The notes beneath the pieces were generated by a model, which saw only the letters and a program-made list of their open reading frames with translations, ran no database searches and was not told where the DNA came from. A DNA stretch of 15,901 nt. Source: Candidatus Mesolinea sp. (GTDB lineage Bacteria; Chloroflexota; Anaerolineae; Anaerolineales; Anaerolineaceae). The position numbers and the translations under genes were made by a program. Below, in pieces: positions 13,949 to 15,901 of this stretch. How positions within the stretch are numbered: the stretch's first letter is position 1; every line of letters starts with the position of its first letter. Location: contig DNSH01000020.1 of the NCBI GenBank assembly GCA_003499715.1, positions 1 to 15,901 of the forward strand, given 5' to 3'.

Positions 13949-15778
13949 ATGCCAAACAATAAGAACACTTACCCAGAACTTGATCACCAAAAGATCACCA
14001 GCAATCAAAACGGCTTGGTGACGCTTTGGCGCTTGCTCAGCGGCTACCACGGGTACTATGTCCTTTCCGCCGTCATGTTAGCCGTCTCGGCTGCTTCCCG
14101 CACAGGCATGTATCTCTTCTTGGGTTATTTTGTTGATCAAATCATCGGACAGGGCAAATTCGGTACCGAACTGCTCCAAGCCGCAGCTACTTTCATGGGC
14201 TTAATTATGCTCCAAGCTCTCTCTGGCTTCCTCAGCAATAAACTTGCTGCCCAAACCGCCGAAAGCAGCACCCGCCGCTTGCGGGACATCCTCTTCGACC
14301 ATATTCAACGCCTGAGTTTTGCCTATCATTCCGAAGTTAAAACTGGCGACTTGCTCGAGCGAGCATCCTCTGATGTGGATACCATTCGGCGCTTTATTGC
14401 CGATCAGGCTGTCGGCGTAGCCCGCATCGTTGTGATTTTTATCATTAATTTCACCGCAATTTTTCTGCTAAACCAGCGGCTCGCGCTGATTTCCATCATC
14501 ATTGTGCCGGTCATTTTGGTCATCTCCATCTTTTTCTTTCGCAAACTTTCCAAAGCCTATGAAGCCTATCAGGAACAGGAAGCTGTCCTCTCCACAAACT
14601 TGCAAGAAAACCTCAGTGGTGTGCGCGTGGTGAAGGCTTTTGCGCGTCAATCCTACGAAATCAAAAAGTTTGACGAGAACAATTATGAAAAGTATTTACG
14701 CGGTAAGCGGCTCAACCTGATGCACGCCCTTTTCTGGCCGATTTCGGATACGATCTGCGCCGCGCAAATGATCGCGAGCAACTTTTTAGCTGCCACTATG
14801 GTTATCGACGGGGTAATCACCCTTGGCAATTTCATGACCTTTTCTGGTCTCCTCGGTTGGCTTATCTGGCCTATCCGCAACTTAGGCCGGCTGATTGTAG
14901 ATACCTCACGCGCTTTAGTTTCTTTGAATCGTGTCGTTCAGATTTTGCGCGTTCCTGAAGAACCGCTGTTTGAAGGCAGCTATCTGCCCGCTTCCGGTAC
15001 GGTTCACGGCGATATTAGTTTCGACCATGTCACTTTCGAATACGAAAAAGGACATCCAGTCCTAGAAGATGTGTCTTTCGATGTGAAAGCCGGTCAGGTA
15101 ATTGCCCTCCTCGGTTCCACCGGCTCCGGCAAGACCTCGCTGGTGAATCTGCTGCCACGTTTTTACGATATCACTTCTGGCAGTATCCGCTTGGATGGTG
15201 TGGACCTGCGCGAATATCCGCGTAGTTTTCTGCGGAGCCAAATTGGTATTGTGGAACAGGAACCTTTCCTATTTTCCTGTTCGATTCGGGATAACATTAC
15301 CTATGGCGTCACACGCCCCGTGACCCAGGAGGAGATTGAGGCTGCCGCACGCGAAGCCGCCATTCACGATGTCATCCTGAGCTTTAAGGACGGTTACGAC
15401 ACGCTGGTTGGCGAGCGCGGGGTAACCCTCTCCGGCGGGCAAAAGCAGCGCGTGGCTATCGCGCGCACATTGTTGCTCAACCCCCGCATCCTCATTATGG
15501 ATGATTCTACGTCCTCCGTCGATATGGAAACTGAGGTGCAGATTCGTGAGGCTTTGCAGCGCCTGATGAAAGACCGCACTACCTTCATCATCGCACACCG
15601 CATTCAAAGTATTATGAGTGCCGATTTGATTTTGGTTTTTGACGAAGGCAAAATCGTTCAATCGGGTCAGCATGAGGACCTGATTGACCAGCCTGGGATT
15701 TACCGCAGCATTTTTGAAATTCAAACCCGCATCGAAAGCGCTTTGCAAGAGGAAATTGACAGTGTCCACTTATTATGA
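13949..15778 (+). CDS. ABC exporter half-transporter (membrane + ATPase), heterodimer subunit 1
   Basis: This 609-residue type IV (former type I) exporter has an N-terminal membrane domain of six helices (about residues 30-310) followed by an ATPase domain. Walker A GSTGSGKT is at 389-396, the Q-loop is in GIVEQEPFLF, the signature LSGGQ is at 494-498, Walker B is ILIMDD, and the H-loop His is H550. The residue after the Walker B Asp is D519 instead of the catalytic Glu, as in the degenerate-site subunit of heterodimeric exporters such as TM287/288 or BmrCD. The next half-transporter gene starts inside its end (17-base overlap), which supports a heterodimer. The substrate is unknown; multidrug or lipid export is typical. 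ATG 13949 has a weak GGA 8 bases upstream. Confidence 0.95.
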   Translation: MPNNKNTYPELDHQKITSNQNGLVTLWRLLSGYHGYYVLSAVMLAVSAASRTGMYLFLGYFVDQIIGQGKFGTELLQAAATFMGLIMLQALSGFLSNKLAAQTAESSTRRLRDILFDHIQRLSFAYHSEVKTGDLLERASSDVDTIRRFIADQAVGVARIVVIFIINFTAIFLLNQRLALISIIIVPVILVISIFFFRKLSKAYEAYQEQEAVLSTNLQENLSGVRVVKAFARQSYEIKKFDENNYEKYLRGKRLNLMHALFWPISDTICAAQMIASNFLAATMVIDGVITLGNFMTFSGLLGWLIWPIRNLGRLIVDTSRALVSLNRVVQILRVPEEPLFEGSYLPASGTVHGDISFDHVTFEYEKGHPVLEDVSFDVKAGQVIALLGSTGSGKTSLVNLLPRFYDITSGSIRLDGVDLREYPRSFLRSQIGIVEQEPFLFSCSIRDNITYGVTRPVTQEEIEAAAREAAIHDVILSFKDGYDTLVGERGVTLSGGQKQRVAIARTLLLNPRILIMDDSTSSVDMETEVQIREALQRLMKDRTTFIIAHRIQSIMSADLILVFDEGKIVQSGQHEDLIDQPGIYRSIFEIQTRIESALQEEIDSVHLL

Positions 15779-15901
15779 TGAAAACGAACTCGACGACAAT
15801 GTTCGTTTCAACGGCAATGTAATCAAGCGTCTATTCGAGACGCTTGCGCCACATAAAAAGACCATGATTGGCAGCATGATTGCCATCATTTTGGTCTCTT
15901 T
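15762..15901 (+). CDS. ABC exporter half-transporter, heterodimer subunit 2 (N-terminal fragment)
   Basis: A frame starting with GTG at 15762 reads MSTYYDENELDDNVRFNGN and then a cytoplasmic stretch leading into a first membrane helix (KKTMIGSMIAIILVS), with no stop before the window end. AGAGGAAA lies about 9 bases upstream, a good ribosome site inside the end of the first subunit. The 17-base overlap implies translational coupling. The layout (acidic N-terminus, FxGxVIKRLFxxLxPHKK, then TM1) matches second subunits of bacterial ABC exporter pairs. Only 46 codons are visible, so the ATPase domain cannot be judged. An ATG at 15775 or 15778 is out of frame. Confidence 0.85.
   Translation, partial: MSTYYDENELDDNVRFNGNVIKRLFETLAPHKKTMIGSMIAIILVS

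Noticed and set aside
13636..13968. 110-residue minus-strand frame over the tRNA
   Set aside because: It reads through the tRNA antisense and the exporter promoter; part of its sequence is just the translated tRNA.
15269..15769. 166-residue minus-strand open frame
   Set aside because: It is the antisense of the conserved ATPase domain of the ABC exporter, whose motifs explain the sequence fully.
13663..15901. Integration site of a mobile element at the CAT tRNA
   Set aside because: No integrase, no repeated tRNA 3' end within the window; the downstream genes are an ordinary exporter operon.

Overview
This window looks like a chromosomal segment of a bacterium, most plausibly a member of the Chloroflexota (Anaerolineae-like). 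That placement is inference. It rests on a long IleRS2-type isoleucyl-tRNA synthetase behind a T-box, large secreted beta-propeller and plant-type leucine-rich-repeat (LRR) proteins carrying short YLPL-type segments, and moderate base composition with an AT-richer LRR gene. No phage, transposase, CRISPR array or recognisable defence island is visible.

Layout. From 1 to about 13,360 every gene reads on the minus strand, so transcription runs from right to left. At the left edge is the N-terminal part of a metallophosphoesterase (1-372). Next is a secreted Asp-box beta-propeller protein (468-2570). Then comes a compact operon, read from 8299 down to 2646: ileS, lspA, an RluD-type pseudouridine synthase and a threonine aldolase. 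Its members overlap by 4 bases or are separated by 10. In front of ileS is a complete isoleucine T-box leader (about 8311-8577) with a readable AUC specifier, the T-box sequence and an intrinsic terminator. Upstream of that is a second translation unit, hisS followed directly by tRNA-His(GTG) and its own terminator (8625-10025), so the synthetase and its cognate tRNA are probably co-transcribed. A 3.1-kb AT-richer gene (10253-13360) encodes a secreted LRR protein made of two near-identical 12-repeat cassettes.

On the plus strand are a tRNA with a CAT anticodon (13663-13734), which has a very clear sigma-70 promoter, and a two-gene heterodimeric ABC exporter operon. Its first half-transporter is complete (13949-15778). 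The second begins inside the first at 15762 and runs off the window.

How the parts fit. The central 8 kb is translation and envelope housekeeping: two aminoacyl-tRNA synthetases, one tRNA, rRNA modification and lipoprotein signal-peptide cleavage. Isoleucine supply controls the ileS operon through tRNA sensing. The two large secreted repeat proteins are probably surface or extracellular adhesion/binding proteins of unknown ligand. The most notable points are: the altered HIGH motif (GIHH) of IleRS, a signature linked to mupirocin hyper-resistance in IleRS2; the threonine aldolase placed under an isoleucine T-box; the hisS-tRNA-His pairing; the duplicated LRR cassette; and the non-canonical Walker B aspartate of the ABC half-transporter. 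I did not find a convincing new multi-gene system here.
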